Assembly (NCBI RefSeq): GCF_002514735.1
Contig: NZ_NBWU01000001.1
Span: 248,001-312,000 of the forward strand
Source of the DNA: Sediminicola luteus
Lineage (GTDB): Bacteria > Bacteroidota > Bacteroidia > Flavobacteriales > Flavobacteriaceae
Direction of reading: 5' to 3'
DNA: 64,000 nt
In this document: positions 43,246 through 51,256 of the stretch, piece after piece
Position numbering within the stretch: position 1 is the first letter of the stretch
How the letters are laid out: each line of letters opens with the position of its first letter
The notes under the pieces: model-generated
The model's database searches: none
What the model saw: the letters and a program-made list of their open reading frames with translations, nothing else
What the model was told of the DNA's origin: nothing
Translations under genes and position numbers: made by a program

Positions 43246-44592
43246 TCAATCTTGTTGCACTACTTCATCTACATCATTCACCTTACCGACCAACAAAGCG
43301 GCCAATAGAAAACTAAACCCACTCAACATTAGGGCGAAAATGGCTTGGTCGCCATACACATATTTTACCAAAGCCCCCCCTATCAAGGCATTGATAATTT
43401 GGGGGATTACTATAAAAAAATTAAAAATGCCCATATATACCCCCATTTTACGCGGGTTTATACTTCCTCCCAAAATGGCATAGGGCATGGCCAGAATACT
43501 GGCCCAGGCGACCCCAACCCCGACCATGGAAAGTATCAACCAGTTTTTATCGGGCATAATATAGATGGATAAAAGGCCTAGCCCTCCGATTATCAAAGAC
43601 AGAGCATGCGTACGTTTCCGTCCTATTTTTTTAGCTATGGTCGGCAGTGCAAAGGCATACAGGGCCGATACCAGATTGTACACCCCGAACAATATGCCGA
43701 CCCAATCGCCTGCCTCTTGAAAGCCAGTACTACTAGTATCTTCTTTTGGCAAACCATAAATATGTTGGGCAATGGCCGGTGTCGAATACACCCACATACC
43801 AAAAAGTCCGAACCATGAAAAAAACTGTACCCAGCTCAATTGACGCATGGTCTGGGGCATTTTTTTAAAGTCTTCGAAGATATCCCATAGCCTGGCCTCT
43901 TTAACAGACTCGTTTTCCGTTTCTTTTCCTGAAAAAGCATCCAATTCTTGTGGGGTATACTCCTTGGTACTATAGACCGTCCAAAGGATAGTACCAACCA
44001 AAAAAGCGGCACCAATTATAAACGACCAAACGAGGTGTTGGGGAACACTTCCCGCTTCACTGACATTCTCAACACCGAAAAAATCATGTAGAATAATAGG
44101 CAACCAAGAGCCAAGAACCGCCCCTATCCCAATCAAAACCGTTTGAATTCCATATCCAACAGTTCGCTGGTCGGAGCGCAGGTTATCGGCTACCAAAGCA
44201 CGAAAAGGTTCCATGGCAATATTAAAAGAAGCATCCATGATCATAAGCATGCCCGCCCCAACCCATAGCGCCGGTAAGAAGGCTATAAACATGTCGGCCT
44301 GCGGCAAAAGCACCAATCCAATAGAAGCTAAAAAGGCCCCGAGCATAAAGAAGGGTTTTCGCCGGCCCAGTTTGGTCCAGGTCTTATCGGAATAGTGCCC
44401 TACTATGGGCTGAACGATCAAACCGGTCAATGGTGCGATTAGCCAAAACCAGCCTAAATGATGTACATCGGCACCAAAACCCTGCAAAATTCTACTGGCA
44501 TTGGCATTCTGAAGGGCAAAGCCCATTTGAATCCCCAGAAAGCCGAAACTCATGTTCCAGATCTCCCAAAATCCCATTCGACGTTTTTCCAT
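43246..44592 (-). CDS. MFS sugar transporter, SLC45/GPH-like
   Basis: A 448-residue transporter with twelve helices. The N-terminus (FWEIWNMSFGFLGIQMGFALQNAN) and GHYSDKTWTKLGRRKPFF near 65 belong to the SLC45/GPH-type glucoside transporters common in Bacteroidota alpha-glucan loci. It is first in the unit transcribed through pgmB, GH65 and lacI-1, downstream of a -7 element and a LacI-type operator. It probably moves the disaccharide across the inner membrane. Confidence 0.88.
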   Translation of the reverse strand: MEKRRMGFWEIWNMSFGFLGIQMGFALQNANASRILQGFGADVHHLGWFWLIAPLTGLIVQPIVGHYSDKTWTKLGRRKPFFMLGAFLASIGLVLLPQADMFIAFLPALWVGAGMLMIMDASFNIAMEPFRALVADNLRSDQRTVGYGIQTVLIGIGAVLGSWLPIILHDFFGVENVSEAGSVPQHLVWSFIIGAAFLVGTILWTVYSTKEYTPQELDAFSGKETENESVKEARLWDIFEDFKKMPQTMRQLSWVQFFSWFGLFGMWVYSTPAIAQHIYGLPKEDTSSTGFQEAGDWVGILFGVYNLVSALYAFALPTIAKKIGRKRTHALSLIIGGLGLLSIYIMPDKNWLILSMVGVGVAWASILAMPYAILGGSINPRKMGVYMGIFNFFIVIPQIINALIGGALVKYVYGDQAIFALMLSGFSFLLAALLVGKVNDVDEVVQQD

Positions 44593-44706
44593 GGCAAATT
44601 CGTATTAACATTTCTTTTCGCTAACGATCAGCCCAATAAGAAATGGATTATAAATACGATAAGTGCAGTGACTTATCAAAACATATGTTCAGGTGAGAAG
44701 TAAGAA

Positions 44707-44717
44707 CAAACGCTTTG
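44707..44717. promoter_or_regulatory. LacI-type operator at the MFS-pgmB-GH65 unit
   Basis: CAAACGCTTTG contains AAnCGnTT, the core of LacI/CcpA-family operators, and shares AAACGCTTT with the site at 45875. It sits immediately downstream of the -7 element, the geometry expected for repression. Confidence 0.55.
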
Positions 44718-44724
44718 ACCAGTC

Positions 44725-44732
44725 CAAAGATA
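44725..44732 (-). promoter_or_regulatory. Promoter -7 element of the MFS-pgmB-GH65 unit
   Basis: The minus strand reads TATCTTTG, an exact TAnnTTTG match. A TTTG exists at 44744-44747 (minus) but is only 11 nt away, shorter than usual. Transcription would begin near 44719, about 125 nt before the MFS start codon. Confidence 0.5.
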
Positions 44733-44768
44733 TGGATTTTAATCAAATAGGTTTTAATGTAGACCCTA

Positions 44769-45800
44769 TCAGGTGACTTTTATGGCAACGGCCGTAGATT
44801 CCCTTTTAACCAAATCGGCCTGGATAACTTGAGTGGTAAAGGCCAAATCGGAATCAGACTCCAAGCGATCGATAAGCATTTGCGCCGCGGTCTGGCCCAT
44901 ATCGTAGCCATGCTGCACCACTGTGGTTAGACTTGGAGAGAATTGTTGCGAGAGAATACCGTCGGTAAAACCAACTACGGCCACATCTTTAGGTACACGC
45001 AACCCCTTTTTTTGCGCTGCCTTAATAGCCGATACCGCAAAAAGTTCATTAACCCCAAAGACCCCGTCAAATTCAATTTTCGACAGAAATTCCTGGATTT
45101 CGGACACACAAGTATCCATATCCTCTATCTTCAGGATCAGCTGATCATCAACTTCAATACCAACATTTTTTAAAGCATTCATATACCCACGGGTTCGCTC
45201 ACAACCCACACTAACATAGTCAACGGTGGTAACCAGTGCCACGCGTTTACACCCCCGATCCAATAAATGGGTTACCGCCTTTTTGGCCGCTAGGGCATCG
45301 TCGATTACCACTTTATCGCACATGACCTCATCGGTAATACGGTCAAACAAGGTCACAGGCATACCTTGGTCCATGACCTCCTGTAAATGCCTATAATCTT
45401 TCTTTCGCAAGGTGCCCTTGGATAACGAAAGTATAAAGCCATCGATACGACCATTGGCCAACATCTCCATATTATTCACCTCTTGCTCAAAAGATTCGTT
45501 AGACAGGCAAACCACAACATTATAACCCTGGGCATTGGCCACTTTTTCTACGCCACTGACCAGGGTGGTGAAAAAATGATGCACGATCTCAGGTACGACT
45601 ACCGCAATATTCTTGGTGCGCCTATTCTGTAAACTAATGGCTATTGTATTGGGCTTATAGTTATATAGTTTGGCAAAGGCCTTTACCTTGTCTCGGGTAT
45701 CTTGGCTAATCTCCTTACTATCTCTAAGGGCTTTTGAAGCCGTTGAAACCGAAATATCGAGCTCCTTGGCTATTTGTTTTAAGGTCACCCTTTTTTTCAT
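44769..45800 (-). CDS. LacI-family transcriptional regulator 2
   Basis: A 343-residue LacI/GalR regulator. The start at 45800 (MKKRVTLKQIAKELDIS) is chosen because the family helix-turn-helix begins three residues later; the open frame runs 18 codons further with unrelated sequence. The HTH and effector domains align throughout with the regulator at 39150: EIVHHFFTTLVSGVEKVANAQGYNVVV against NIVHHFFTTCVRGVELYANAKGYNVIV is split here only by conservative changes. Two near-identical HTH recognition helices (VSTASKALRDS versus ISTVSKALKNS) predict overlapping operators. It is transcribed towards the MFS gene, away from susC. Confidence 0.92.
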   Translation of the reverse strand: MKKRVTLKQIAKELDISVSTASKALRDSKEISQDTRDKVKAFAKLYNYKPNTIAISLQNRRTKNIAVVVPEIVHHFFTTLVSGVEKVANAQGYNVVVCLSNESFEQEVNNMEMLANGRIDGFILSLSKGTLRKKDYRHLQEVMDQGMPVTLFDRITDEVMCDKVVIDDALAAKKAVTHLLDRGCKRVALVTTVDYVSVGCERTRGYMNALKNVGIEVDDQLILKIEDMDTCVSEIQEFLSKIEFDGVFGVNELFAVSAIKAAQKKGLRVPKDVAVVGFTDGILSQQFSPSLTTVVQHGYDMGQTAAQMLIDRLESDSDLAFTTQVIQADLVKRESTAVAIKVT

Positions 45801-45874
45801 GAAGTACGTTTTGAGGATACGGAAAGGTAGTCCATTTACCCAAAACAACCCCATAAAAACAAAAAGTTCTCCAC

Positions 45875-45890
45875 ACGAAAACGCTTTCGT
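45875..45890. promoter_or_regulatory. LacI-type operator upstream of lacI-2
   Basis: ACGAAAACGCTTTCGT is a 16-bp palindrome with one mismatched pair and contains the core AAnCGnTT. It lies 75 bp upstream of lacI-2, suggesting autoregulation. Confidence 0.6.
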
Positions 45891-46162
45891 TGTTTATTTC
45901 CCACAAAACCAAGGCCATAATTAAATATATTGCCATAGAGAAGTAGGAACATTCCTTTTACCGAAACAACCAACTGCACCCAAACGTTAGTTTCAAAAGT
46001 TTTTAGACCAACGAAAAATACATTCGCAACTTTCACTTTCGAATAAAATCACTATATTTCCATAATTATTGCATTTTTCGCAATAATACAAGCCAACCAA
46101 TTTAGTTCTTAAAATCTTCAGAGCTATTTTTATCAATCCGGCAAACCAAAAAGTTATCAACA

Positions 46163-46176
46163 CGAAACCGTTTTAG
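46163..46176. promoter_or_regulatory. LacI-type operator upstream of susC
   Basis: CGAAACCGTTTTAG contains AAnCGnTT in a near-palindrome, 97 bp upstream of the susC start. Together with the other two sites it links the SusC/SusD pair to the two LacI regulators. Confidence 0.5.
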
Positions 46177-46272
46177 TTGATTGTTTCGGATGAATTGCAA
46201 ACCCATTAACGTTTTTTTTACATAAGTTTAACCGTTGTAACTCAAATTAACTACACTTTAAATTAACTTTTT

Positions 46273-49200
46273 ATGAAGATTACGCTACTGAAAAGTTTTT
46301 TGATGGTCGGCGCATTTTTATGTTTCGGCCTGATAAAAGCGCAAACGGTATCCGGTACCGTTTCCGATGCCAACGGCCCATTACCGGGGGCCAGTGTCCT
46401 GGTCAAGGGGACCACTACCGGTACCCAAACCGATTTTGATGGAAATTATACCTTGGAAGGCGTCTCAAGCGACGCAACTTTGGTGTTTAGCTATGTAGGT
46501 TTTAAAAGCCAAGAGATTGCCGTTGCCGGTCAATCGACCATTAACGTAACCCTGGAAGAAGATGCCGAAACTTTAGATGAAGTGGTAATTATCGGTTATG
46601 GTACCACCACGGTAAAAGATGCCACCGGGGCAGTAGCAGCCGTAACCTCTGAAGATTTTAACGGCGGGTTAATCTCTACCCCCGAACAACTGATCCAAGG
46701 TAAGACCGCCGGTGTTCAAATCGGACAGGCCAGTGGTGAACCTGGTGCCGGAGTTAGCATTCGTATTAGGGGATCCAACTCTATCCGTTCTAACAACAAT
46801 CCTTTATTCGTAGTAGATGGAGTGCCTTTAACTGGTGAATCTACCACACCCGGCGGAGGTGATGTAATCAATGGCCCCAATACGGCCCGAAACCCCTTAA
46901 GTTTCTTAAACCCAAGTGACATTGAGAGCATGAGTATCTTAAAAGATGCTTCGGCCACGGCCATATACGGTTCTCGTGGTGCTAACGGGGTTGTTATCGT
47001 AACAACCAAAAGCGGTAAATCTGGCCGTGGTGGTGTTTGGGAATTCGATTCCAGTTTAAGTATTGCGAGCCCTGCGAATGAATATGACTTGTTCGATGGA
47101 CCTACCTTTATTCAAAGAACGGCTGATCTCCGTAGTCCTGAAATTGCTGCTGCCAGTAATTTTGGCAATAATACGGACTGGCAAGATTATATTACCCGTA
47201 CTACAACTTCACAAACACAAAACTTATCCTATTCGAACAACTATGGTAAGGGAAATGTACGAGGTACTTTCTCATACGGAAAACAGTTTGGGGTAATCCA
47301 AAAATCGTCCCAAGAACGTATTACCGGTCGCATTAATGCCGCACATCGCTTTTTGGACGACAAGTTAAGACTCAATTTACAAGCATCCATTTCACGTATT
47401 AATGATGAAGCACCACCAGTAAGTGCCGAATCGGGTTCAAGTGGCAACTTGATTGGTGCCGCTTATTCCGCCAACCCAACTTGGCCTTCTAACCCTGGAT
47501 TCTTTTTAGAAGGAAACCAAATTAACCCTGCCAACTACTTGGCAAACTTCCAAGCGGAAACCCATACAAACAGGGAGTTGATCAATTTCTCTACCGAATA
47601 TGATTTTACTCCTGAACTTACGGGTAAGGTAAATTTAGGGTATGACCATTCCGATGCCGAGGCCATCACTGCCGTTTCCGGTAACATTAACAACTTTAAT
47701 AGGGTTTCGGGCAATGGACAATCGGCTTATAATACTTTAGAAGCCACCAGTAAACTTTTGGAGGCCACTTTGAACTATAAAAAACAATTCGACAATTCCA
47801 GTATAGACGCTATCGTAGGTTATACCTTTCAAGATTTCAGAAGGGAAGGTATCAATTCCCAAGGTTGGGGTTCCCCAACTACCGATTTGAACCGTATGGG
47901 TGAGCTATTGGAAGAAACCATTCGTGGTGCCCAAGGTGCCATAGATGGTTCTTACCAGCAATTTGGCTACGACAGCGGATCTACTTTCGTCAACCGATTG
48001 TTCCCTATTGACAATACGGGCACTATAGATAACAATTTCAAAAGAGGTTATGATGCTGCCTGGGGCGACACCTTCGACAATACGGACGAACTGCAATCAT
48101 TCTTTGCCAGGGTAAATTACGACCTGAGCAACAAGTATCTCTTTACCGCTACGATTAGGGCCGATGGATCCTCTAGGTTTGGTGAAAATAACCAATACGG
48201 ATACTTCCCTTCGGCTGCATTTGCTTGGAAAATGCACGAAGAAGATTTTATGGGCGATGCCTTTTCCACCTTTAAACTTAGGGTAGGTGCCGGTATCACA
48301 GGTAACCAAGAAGGTTTAGGATACGCACAATACCTCAAACGTCAACGTTATGCCCAACCCGGTATTACAGACAGCGGCACCATTGCCCGACCCGGTTTGG
48401 AAACCGTTGCCGTACAGAACCCGGACTTAAAATGGGAATCGACCCTAGATTTGAACTTCGGTATCGATTTTGGGGTAAATGCAGACCGATTAAGTGGTTC
48501 TGTGGATTTGTATAGAAAAGAGACCAGTGACCTATTGTTCCGTCAGGCCGCAGCAGCACCTGCAGCCGACCCTTTTGTTTTCAAAAACTTGGAAGACGGC
48601 GTCGTAATCAACCAAGGGGTTGAACTTTCGTTGAACTACGATTTTATACAACAAGAAGATGTTACCTTCAGCGCTGCTTTCAACATTGCCTATAATGATA
48701 ACAAAGTAGAAGGTTTGAACGGAACTACCGCAGATTTCGGTGCCCTTCGCGGCCCAGGTCTTTCCGATGCCTTTGCCCAACGTTTAGGTGAAGGTATATC
48801 GTTGTTCTCTTTCTATATGGCAGAATATGCCGAAGATGCCAGCGGTAATCCGGATTTTGATCCCAGTGACAAAAAATTCGTAGGGGAAGACGCCTTACCC
48901 GATGTAACGTCAGGTCTATCGCTGAACCTTCGCGTTAAAAACTGGGATGCCTCGGCCTATTTTAATGGTCAGTTCGGATTCTCGGTATATAACAATACGG
49001 CAAATGCTTTCTTGAACTTGCCCACCTTCAATACCACAAGAAATGCCACCGATGAGGCTTTGAACAACAAATCGCAAGAAGTTTCAACCTTGTATTTGGA
49101 AAAAGGTGATTTTGTAAGATTACAGAATGCCTCCATAGGGTATAATGTTCCTTTAAGCGGCGAAGGCGCCCTTAAATCCCTTCGTATTTCAGCAACAGGA

Positions 49201-49356
49201 CAAAACCTTTTCTTAATAACCGATTATAGCGGTTTGGATCCTGAAGTAAACTCTTCTACAGGTGATCTAGGAAGCGGCATACCAAGTGCTGGGATCGACT
49301 ACACCTCATTCCCAAGACCTAGGGTATTCACACTTGGATTAAATGCCAGATTTTAA
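46273..49356 (+). CDS. SusC/RagA-type TonB-linked outer-membrane transporter
   Basis: A 1027-residue TonB-dependent transporter. A signal peptide (CFGLIKAQ) is followed by a carboxypeptidase-D-like regulatory domain at about 25-97 (TVSGTVSDANGPLPGASVLVKGT), a TonB-box-like stretch (LDEVVIIGYGT), and the plug domain (VAAVTSEDF to RGANGVVIVTTKSG, about 115-240) with the SusC signature around SIRIRGSNSIRSNNNPLFVVDGVPL. The barrel follows and the protein ends in LGLNARF, with the terminal aromatic residue. It works with SusD to import a large ligand; the nearby LacI operators suggest an alpha-glucoside. Confidence 0.95.
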   Translation: MKITLLKSFLMVGAFLCFGLIKAQTVSGTVSDANGPLPGASVLVKGTTTGTQTDFDGNYTLEGVSSDATLVFSYVGFKSQEIAVAGQSTINVTLEEDAETLDEVVIIGYGTTTVKDATGAVAAVTSEDFNGGLISTPEQLIQGKTAGVQIGQASGEPGAGVSIRIRGSNSIRSNNNPLFVVDGVPLTGESTTPGGGDVINGPNTARNPLSFLNPSDIESMSILKDASATAIYGSRGANGVVIVTTKSGKSGRGGVWEFDSSLSIASPANEYDLFDGPTFIQRTADLRSPEIAAASNFGNNTDWQDYITRTTTSQTQNLSYSNNYGKGNVRGTFSYGKQFGVIQKSSQERITGRINAAHRFLDDKLRLNLQASISRINDEAPPVSAESGSSGNLIGAAYSANPTWPSNPGFFLEGNQINPANYLANFQAETHTNRELINFSTEYDFTPELTGKVNLGYDHSDAEAITAVSGNINNFNRVSGNGQSAYNTLEATSKLLEATLNYKKQFDNSSIDAIVGYTFQDFRREGINSQGWGSPTTDLNRMGELLEETIRGAQGAIDGSYQQFGYDSGSTFVNRLFPIDNTGTIDNNFKRGYDAAWGDTFDNTDELQSFFARVNYDLSNKYLFTATIRADGSSRFGENNQYGYFPSAAFAWKMHEEDFMGDAFSTFKLRVGAGITGNQEGLGYAQYLKRQRYAQPGITDSGTIARPGLETVAVQNPDLKWESTLDLNFGIDFGVNADRLSGSVDLYRKETSDLLFRQAAAAPAADPFVFKNLEDGVVINQGVELSLNYDFIQQEDVTFSAAFNIAYNDNKVEGLNGTTADFGALRGPGLSDAFAQRLGEGISLFSFYMAEYAEDASGNPDFDPSDKKFVGEDALPDVTSGLSLNLRVKNWDASAYFNGQFGFSVYNNTANAFLNLPTFNTTRNATDEALNNKSQEVSTLYLEKGDFVRLQNASIGYNVPLSGEGALKSLRISATGQNLFLITDYSGLDPEVNSSTGDLGSGIPSAGIDYTSFPRPRVFTLGLNARF

Positions 49357-49366
49357 TTAAAAAAAA

Positions 49367-50986
49367 ATGACGATGAAATTCATAAACAAACATATAAAGC
49401 TTCTTGCTACATCTTGCCTTGGGGTATTGTTGGTGGTTTCCTGTACCGATCTTGAGGTTGAACAGACAGACTCCATACTTTCACCTAATTTTGAAGGCCT
49501 TAGCGCCGAAGAAGCATCAAGTACCCTTGATGGGGCATACAACTCTTTACGTGGTTATATTGGCTCACAGGGCGATTTATTTGCCTTAAGCGAGGTAACC
49601 GCCGATGCCTTATTGATTCCAACCCGAGGATCGGATTGGGGCGATAATGGTCTATGGCGTGAACTACACCAACACGCCTGGAAAACAGATCACCAGTTTA
49701 TTGGAAATGTTTGGAACAATTGGAACCAATTGCAACTTACCGCAAGTGAAATATTGGACGAACGTTCACAATCATCAGCTGCAGACAGGGCGCAAGCCTC
49801 CTTTTTAAGAGGTCTTGCCGTATTCGTAATCTTAGATAATTTCGGACAGGTACCTTTCCGTGACACGGCAGCACCACCCTTAGAGGATCCTGCCGTACTT
49901 ACCGGACAGGCCGCCGTAGACTTCATTATTGCCGATTTAAATGCGGCCATTTCCGGTCTTCCAAGCGATGGTGCCGGTAGCGACAATAGTAGGGCCACGC
50001 AATCTGCCGCTCGTTATCTATTGGCCAAGGTAATGTTGAACAAACATATTTACTTAGGTAATGGTTCTGCCGATAATGCCGACATGGCTCAGGTAATCTC
50101 TTTGGTTGAAGCTATCGAATCCGATGGTTACGAATTGGTAGAAGGATACTTCGACATTTTTAAGAGTGATGCCGACAACGAAACCATTTGGTACGTACCC
50201 ACTTCCGTTGGTAACCGTATCTTCAACACCTTACATTACAACTCTACCAATCTTGGCGGAGGGGGCTGGAACGGATTTAGTACCCTAGCCGAATATTACG
50301 ATCTTTTCGAAGGGGACCCCAATAGTAACCCTGAAGGTGGTGACCAAGAAGAACGCCGAGGCTATGTGCCTACTGCCGGTATTCCAATTGCAGATGCACC
50401 TCCTGGTTCAAAAGACGATGACCCTGCCGATGGCTTTGCCGATGGCTCCAATGTGGGTTACGGTTTCTTGATCGGACAACAATATGCTTTGGACGGCAGT
50501 GCCTTGACCGATAGGAACGGACAACCCCTGGCCTTTGAAAGGGACTTTGTAAACGCAGCCAATGGTTCGGCTAGTTTAACCGATAATAACGAGGTTACCG
50601 GAATTAGGGTCATCAAATACAACCCAACATTTGGTGCCTTTGCCGAACATGAGATTTTCTTCAGATATTCAGATGCCTATTTGATGAAAGCCGAGGCCAT
50701 GATGCGTTCTGGACAAGATGTGACCGCTATGATCAATGTTTTACGTGAGTTAAGAAAAGCCACTCCTTTGGCATCGGTATCTGAACAAGATCTATTGGAC
50801 GAAAGAGCCCGTGAATTGTATGCCGAATTCTGGAGAAGAAATGACTTGATCCGTTTTGGTCAGTATACACGTGATTGGGATTTTAAAAACGCTGACGCTG
50901 TAAATAATGCAGACAGACAGCTGTTCCCGATTCCGGCCAGTCAAGTAATCTTGAATCCAAACTTGGTTCAGAACCCGGGTTACTAA
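49367..50986 (+). CDS. SusD/RagB-family surface lipoprotein
   Basis: A 539-residue SusD-type lipoprotein with lipobox LLVVSC (Cys near 25). The start could also be the ATG at 49373. Helical SusD motifs are visible: YNSLRGYIGSQGDLFALSEVTADALLIP near 55-85, RAQASFLRGLAVFVILDNFGQVPF near 140, and the C-terminal LLDERARELYAEFWRRNDLIRFG near 475. It begins 10 nt after susC and is the lid and ligand-binding partner of the transporter. A strong terminator follows, so the two genes form their own transcript. Confidence 0.94.
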   Translation: MTMKFINKHIKLLATSCLGVLLVVSCTDLEVEQTDSILSPNFEGLSAEEASSTLDGAYNSLRGYIGSQGDLFALSEVTADALLIPTRGSDWGDNGLWRELHQHAWKTDHQFIGNVWNNWNQLQLTASEILDERSQSSAADRAQASFLRGLAVFVILDNFGQVPFRDTAAPPLEDPAVLTGQAAVDFIIADLNAAISGLPSDGAGSDNSRATQSAARYLLAKVMLNKHIYLGNGSADNADMAQVISLVEAIESDGYELVEGYFDIFKSDADNETIWYVPTSVGNRIFNTLHYNSTNLGGGGWNGFSTLAEYYDLFEGDPNSNPEGGDQEERRGYVPTAGIPIADAPPGSKDDDPADGFADGSNVGYGFLIGQQYALDGSALTDRNGQPLAFERDFVNAANGSASLTDNNEVTGIRVIKYNPTFGAFAEHEIFFRYSDAYLMKAEAMMRSGQDVTAMINVLRELRKATPLASVSEQDLLDERARELYAEFWRRNDLIRFGQYTRDWDFKNADAVNNADRQLFPIPASQVILNPNLVQNPGY

Positions 50987-51007
50987 ACCTTTGTTATAGA
51001 CTTAAAA

Positions 51008-51041
51008 AACAAAGGCTACTTCGGTGGCCTTTGTTCTTTTT
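51008..51041 (+). terminator. Terminator of the susC-susD transcript
   Basis: AACAAAGGCTAC (51008-51019), tetraloop TTCG, GTGGCCTTTGTT (51024-51035) gives a 12-bp stem with one G-T pair, followed by CTTTTT. It is the clearest intrinsic terminator in the window and lies 22 nt after the susD stop. Confidence 0.85.
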
Positions 51042-51256
51042 GGTTTTTATTCCATGTCCTAGGGCAAAGGGCGCTTATCATAGCCCAACCCTTTTGACGG
51101 TTTTCCTCACGGTACCACAAAACCAACTTACCAACGTAACGCCTAATCCGGAATTCCTTTTAATTTTTTCCGAATTATCGCCAAGATTATTATTTTCATT
51201 ACCGCTTGATTTTTACAGCGGTTAACCCAATTCTTTAGTCGCTGATTAGGTAAGCT

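Larger units (their letters stand above)
44593..44768. other. Control region between the MFS gene and lacI-2
   Basis: This 176-bp gap contains a -7 element (44725-44732, minus) and a LacI-type operator (44707-44717). The predicted transcript start lies near 44718-44720, so the operator would cover the first transcribed bases of the MFS-pgmB-GH65-lacI unit. The rest of the gap is AT-rich and unremarkable. Confidence 0.55.
45801..46272. other. Divergent control region of lacI-2 and susC
   Basis: A 472-bp AT-rich gap with two LacI-type operators (45875-45890 and 46163-46176) and an 8-bp inverted repeat ATTATTGC/GCAATAAT (46065-46087). TAAGTTTA at 46223-46230 is one base off the -7 consensus and is the best susC promoter candidate, 43 nt before the start codon. 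No exact TAnnTTTG occurs on either strand. Confidence 0.55.

Noticed and set aside
46223-46230. TAAGTTTA as a firm susC promoter
   Set aside because: It is one base off the -7 consensus and lacks a -33 partner, so it is mentioned only as a candidate.
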